42,136 bases of DNA, from assembly GCA_903826575.1 (NCBI GenBank), contig CAIKEU010000020.1, positions 1 through 42,136 of the forward strand, in the 5' to 3' direction. Every line of letters starts with the position of its first letter. Position 1 is the first letter of the stretch. Below are positions 40,125 to 42,136 of the stretch, piece by piece. The notes beneath the pieces were generated by a model. The model did not search any database, had not been told where the DNA came from, and worked only from the letters and a program-made list of their open reading frames with translations. The stretch is from an uncultured bacterium. Its GTDB lineage: Bacteria; Actinomycetota; Actinomycetes; S36-B12; CAIYMF01. The position numbers and the translations under genes were made by a program.

Positions 40125-40162
40125 TGCCATACTGATCGACACCGTGAGTCGACCACGACTCA
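40125..40162 (+). promoter_or_regulatory. Extended -10 element and leader palindrome of the DUF1097 gene
   Basis: TGCCATACT (40125-40133) is an extended -10 element with transcription expected near 40140. TGAGTCG-ACCA-CGACTCA (40145-40162) is a perfect 7-bp inverted repeat right after that start and ahead of the AGAGAGGG ribosome site. It can be an operator or a 5'-end hairpin. Confidence 0.45.
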
Positions 40163-40182
40163 AACGAGAGAGAGGGTCCCCA

Positions 40183-40698
40183 ATGGCCGAGAAAATCAAA
40201 GGACTTCTGCCGCTAGCACTCGTAGCGGCTGTCTTGGTTTTCGTGTGGATTATGTTCGCATCGAACGTCAACCTAGGTATTAAGGACTTCGTGTGGGTAA
40301 CTCCCGCAGCGTTCGTCACCTGGGGTTTCTACTTCGCGGCTGGCACCGGAACACCCGGCTTCGTCAAGTCGGCCGCAGGCGCTGTCATTGGCAGCGTGTT
40401 CGGTTTAGCTCTGATGTGGATTGCACCCAACTTCTCGAGCATGCCGAGCTCGAGCGGTCTGTCGCTCACCGCCGCCGTTCTGGCCTTCTTCTTGGTTTGC
40501 GGCATTGCCCTCGGCGATTGGTGGTACGTACCTGCCGCCTTCGGCGGATTCGCCTGCACCGTTTTTGCTTGGGCGCTCAGCGGTTACGTCGGCCCCCCAA
40601 TCATGGTGTGGCTCTCGGCCGCTGTAGCGCTCGTCCTGGGCAGCGTCTTCGGTCTCTTGCACACCAAGATCACCGGAGCGATCTCGCCGAAGTCGTAA
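40183..40698 (+). CDS. DUF1097 family inner-membrane protein
   Basis: 171-aa protein with about six hydrophobic segments: LLPLALVAAVLVFVWIMFA, FVWVTPAAFVTWGFYFAAGTG, AAGAVIGSVFGLALMWIA, LTAAVLAFFLVCGIALGDWW, FGGFACTVFAWAL and MVWLSAAVALVLGSVFGLLH. Internal Gly/Ala-rich helices and the overall length match DUF1097, whose function is unknown. The ATG at 40183 has AGAGAGGG about 6 nt upstream; the in-frame ATG at 40111 is not used because the extra residues are non-hydrophobic and overlap the predicted promoter. A strong terminator follows, so the gene is monocistronic. Confidence 0.83.
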   Translation: MAEKIKGLLPLALVAAVLVFVWIMFASNVNLGIKDFVWVTPAAFVTWGFYFAAGTGTPGFVKSAAGAVIGSVFGLALMWIAPNFSSMPSSSGLSLTAAVLAFFLVCGIALGDWWYVPAAFGGFACTVFAWALSGYVGPPIMVWLSAAVALVLGSVFGLLHTKITGAISPKS

Positions 40699-40771
40699 CT
40701 GCTTTCCACGATCCTTGGGTCATCCCCAGCAGGAGCGTGGATTCGGTTCTGGATGTTAGAAACAGATAGTC

Positions 40772-40812
40772 AAGGGTGGGGCCTCCCGACTGATCTCGGG
40801 GGCCCCACCCTT
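40772..40812 (+). terminator. Intrinsic terminator after the DUF1097 gene
   Basis: A perfect 12-bp stem (AAGGGTGGGGCC with GGCCCCACCCTT) extended, after one bulged T, by CCCGA/TCGGG around a 6-nt loop. A short CGTTT follows. It can also act on the convergent VOC gene that ends at 40845. Confidence 0.88.
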
Positions 40813-40844
40813 CGTTTAAGTCATGTCGACCCTGAGACAACGCT

Positions 40845-41357
40845 TTAGCCGATATCGAGGCCGTACATCGTCATCAGTGGGTCGCTGATGAGTTCGAGCC
40901 GCTCGCCATCGGGTCCACGGAAATAAAGCGACGAACCCGATTCGTGCATGTAGTCCAGGCCGGCCTCATCGAATCGCGCTCGAGCAGCGTCCCACTGCTC
41001 CGGGGCGATCGAGATTGCCATGTGGTGAATGCCACCAAGCACCTCTTGATACTCACCCAATGGCACACCAGGTAGATCGAAGTAGGCGAGAGTATTGCCA
41101 TTGCCCAGGTCGAAGAAGAAATGTGACGAGCCGCGGTAATCGCGATTTTCGTATATCTCAAGCAAGGGAAACCCCAGCAGTCCGTCGTAGAACTGAATCG
41201 TGCGCTCGACATCTGAACTGATGAGGGCAACGTGATGAACCCCACGACTCGTGCTCGCGGGCCGTACGGCACGTGGCTTGACGTAGCGAGCGATGAGAAC
41301 CTCTCGACGCGCCGTTAATGCTTCGAGCTCTTCGCCCTGCATTCCATGTTCGGTCAT
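40845..41357 (-). CDS. VOC superfamily, extradiol-dioxygenase-like protein
   Basis: 170-aa two-module VOC protein. A 35-residue N-terminal helix precedes VHHVALISSDVERTIQFYDGLLGFPLLEI. Candidate metal ligands of the His-His-Glu set are H42 (or H41), H112 in GIHHMAISI and E155 in GERLELISDP. FRGPDGERLELIS is the typical closing strand of catechol 2,3-dioxygenase-like and glyoxalase-like proteins. The ATG at 41357 follows GAGGAG with 6-nt spacing; the upstream in-frame ATG at 41384 lacks a ribosome site. Substrate unknown; no aromatic-pathway partner genes are adjacent. Confidence 0.88.
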   Translation of the reverse strand: MTEHGMQGEELEALTARREVLIARYVKPRAVRPASTSRGVHHVALISSDVERTIQFYDGLLGFPLLEIYENRDYRGSSHFFFDLGNGNTLAYFDLPGVPLGEYQEVLGGIHHMAISIAPEQWDAARARFDEAGLDYMHESGSSLYFRGPDGERLELISDPLMTMYGLDIG

Positions 41358-41451
41358 CACGTACTCCTCATCTCGGCCGTACAAACAGCTGTTGGCGTCG
41401 TCTTGGTGACGTTACCCGCATGGCAGTCACCTGTAGGAGAAACCCTGAACC

Positions 41452-41895
41452 TCACATGCGCGGGCTGTAATCCCACGAAGACACTCGCAGATCAGCGATG
41501 CGCACCGCGATCTCGCTATCTATACGGCTTCCCAACCACTCGGCGAGTGGCGTGCCCGCCTGCCCGTATCGGTCAACGAGCCGGTTCAGTACCGTTTCTA
41601 CGCGCGCTCTATCGTCGATTAACTCGGCCCGACCCTTACCTCGCACTCCCCTGTAGGGCGGCATGTCGGGGGAAACCTCCCAGCCCACCTTGCTATCACG
41701 CCGAATTCTCTTGGCTAGCACCGAGTGTTCCTGCGTCGCGCACCAAAGCGAGCCGTCGCTGTAGTCAAACCACACCGACTGTACGAGTGGGCCGCTGTTG
41801 CCCGAGGTCGCTAAACGCAACGGCACAACGGTCTGCTCGAGCCACGCTTCAATGTCCGCGGTGGCCCATGGGCCGGAGTGCACGTCCAAGGTCAT
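41452..41895 (-). CDS. Pyridoxamine 5'-phosphate oxidase family (PPOX-like) protein
   Basis: 147-aa split-barrel flavin/F420-binding-fold protein. It has IEAWLEQTVVPLRLATSGNSGPLVQSVWFDYSDGSLWCATQEHSVLAKRIRRDSKVGWEVSPDMPPYRGVRGKGRAEL in outline, the order of strands common to PPOX-class F420- or FMN-dependent proteins. Which cofactor it uses cannot be read off. ATG at 41895 is preferred; CAGGCT lies 6 nt upstream, a near match to the leaderless pattern. The in-frame start at 41967 adds an unusual N-terminus. It stands between a VOC and a DinB-family gene, all on the minus strand. Confidence 0.8.
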   Translation of the reverse strand: MTLDVHSGPWATADIEAWLEQTVVPLRLATSGNSGPLVQSVWFDYSDGSLWCATQEHSVLAKRIRRDSKVGWEVSPDMPPYRGVRGKGRAELIDDRARVETVLNRLVDRYGQAGTPLAEWLGSRIDSEIAVRIADLRVSSWDYSPRM

Positions 41896-41980
41896 AGGAC
41901 GAGCCTGCCAGACTCGCTGTGTTTCAACACCACCAGACACTTGGGTTCGCAAAAATGTCTGAACCAACGGCTGTTCCAGA

Positions 41981-42136
41981 TCAGCTCAGACGTGCCAGAT
42001 CGCGACGGATATAGCGCAAGTGCGCCCACTCCTCTTCCAAGATCACGCGAATGCAATCCCCGACGGTGGGGCGCCAGTCACTGCCCCAAGGGTCCTGGCG
42101 CTCCTCGGCGAGCAGTTCCTGCGTCGCGGTGGCCAG
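41981..42136 (-). CDS. DinB-family protein, C-terminal fragment at window edge
   Basis: The last 51 codons and stop of a gene that continues past the right edge. The visible end (LLAEERQDPWGSDWRPTVGD, then CIRVILEEEWAHLRYIRRDL) matches the C-terminal helix of DinB/DinB_2 four-helix-bundle proteins in actinobacteria, which include thiol- and metal-dependent transferases. The His of EEEWAHLRY is the position that often binds metal. The N-terminal domain, which would tell the subfamily, is not in the window. Confidence 0.7.
   Translation of the reverse strand: MATATQELLAEERQDPWGSDWRPTVGDCIRVILEEEWAHLRYIRRDLARLS

Larger units (their letters stand above)
39814..40182. other. Divergent intergenic region before the DUF1097 gene
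   Basis: About 370 nt with no convincing gene. It holds the -10 box at 39820-39825, a short TTTCAA/TTGAAA inverted repeat (39957-39971), an extended -10 element at 40125-40133 and an 18-bp palindrome at 40145-40162. Short frames on both strands have no family features. Confidence 0.65.

Noticed and set aside
40111-40133. TTGACC with CATACT as a -35/-10 pair for the DUF1097 gene
   Set aside because: The spacing is only 11 nt. An extended -10 (TG-C-CATACT) without a -35 is the better reading.
39906-40319. 137-residue minus-strand frame between the GT-C-like and DUF1097 genes
   Set aside because: No ribosome site or leaderless box; it runs through the DUF1097 promoter and coding start, and its composition looks like an antisense shadow.

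Overview
The window is chromosomal DNA of an actinobacterium (Actinomycetota). Evidence: the gcvP / MerR / DUF151 nuclease / MerR (FtsR) / FHA (GarA) / gcvH / CDP-alcohol transferase block, which follows the same order as the Rv1822-Rv1832 neighbourhood of mycobacteria; a DUF4916 protein; many GTG starts; and many start codons that sit 6-7 nt after a TAnnnT -10 box, which points to leaderless transcription. Base composition looks moderately GC-rich by eye (not computed). I cannot name a genus. I see no tRNA, rRNA, insertion sequence, prophage or CRISPR.

Layout. 1-2502: truncated AGCS sodium:amino-acid symporter, dienelactone-hydrolase-like protein, GNAT acetyltransferase. 2528-8885: an alpha-glucoside catabolic cluster with LacI regulator, GH13 alpha-glucosidase, lipoprotein binding protein and two CUT1 permeases, but no ATPase gene. 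Four LacI-type operator candidates share CG(T/C)TTnCAT. 8923-15809: two divergent transcription units. The minus unit has a flavin amine oxidase, an EamA/DMT transporter, a group II PLP decarboxylase, a VOC protein and a ClC channel. The plus unit has a second DMT transporter and a cupin. 15902-18987: mcl-mtkA-mtkB, which would convert malate to malyl-CoA and then to acetyl-CoA plus glyoxylate, as in the serine cycle. 19353-24878: META/YbaY-like protein, membrane protein, ABC-2 exporter pair, GNAT, degenerate NUDIX (DUF4916), SRPBCC, thioesterase and HAD phosphatase.

24910-32067: the glycine-cleavage and division-regulator block. gcvP is preceded by a clear tandem glycine riboswitch. The two MerR regulators, the DUF151 protein, GarA, GcvH and the phosphatidyltransferase follow on the same strand. 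32079-39813: a two-TM protein with a Pro/Ala-rich tail, an orphan DnaX-C-terminal-like protein, then a surface-glycan locus of alternating orientation (flippase, GT4-methyltransferase fusion, GT2, large GT-C-like membrane protein). 40183-42136: DUF1097 membrane protein, extradiol-dioxygenase-like VOC protein, PPOX-family flavin protein and the end of a DinB-family protein.

How the parts fit. Mcl makes glyoxylate, which can be aminated to glycine, the substrate of GcvP/GcvH. C1/C2 metabolism is therefore represented twice, although the two loci are separated and regulated differently. The agl cluster is a self-contained sugar module that probably borrows a shared MsiK-type ATPase. The amine oxidase/decarboxylase/transporter set is the least explained module and the best candidate for an undescribed pathway.
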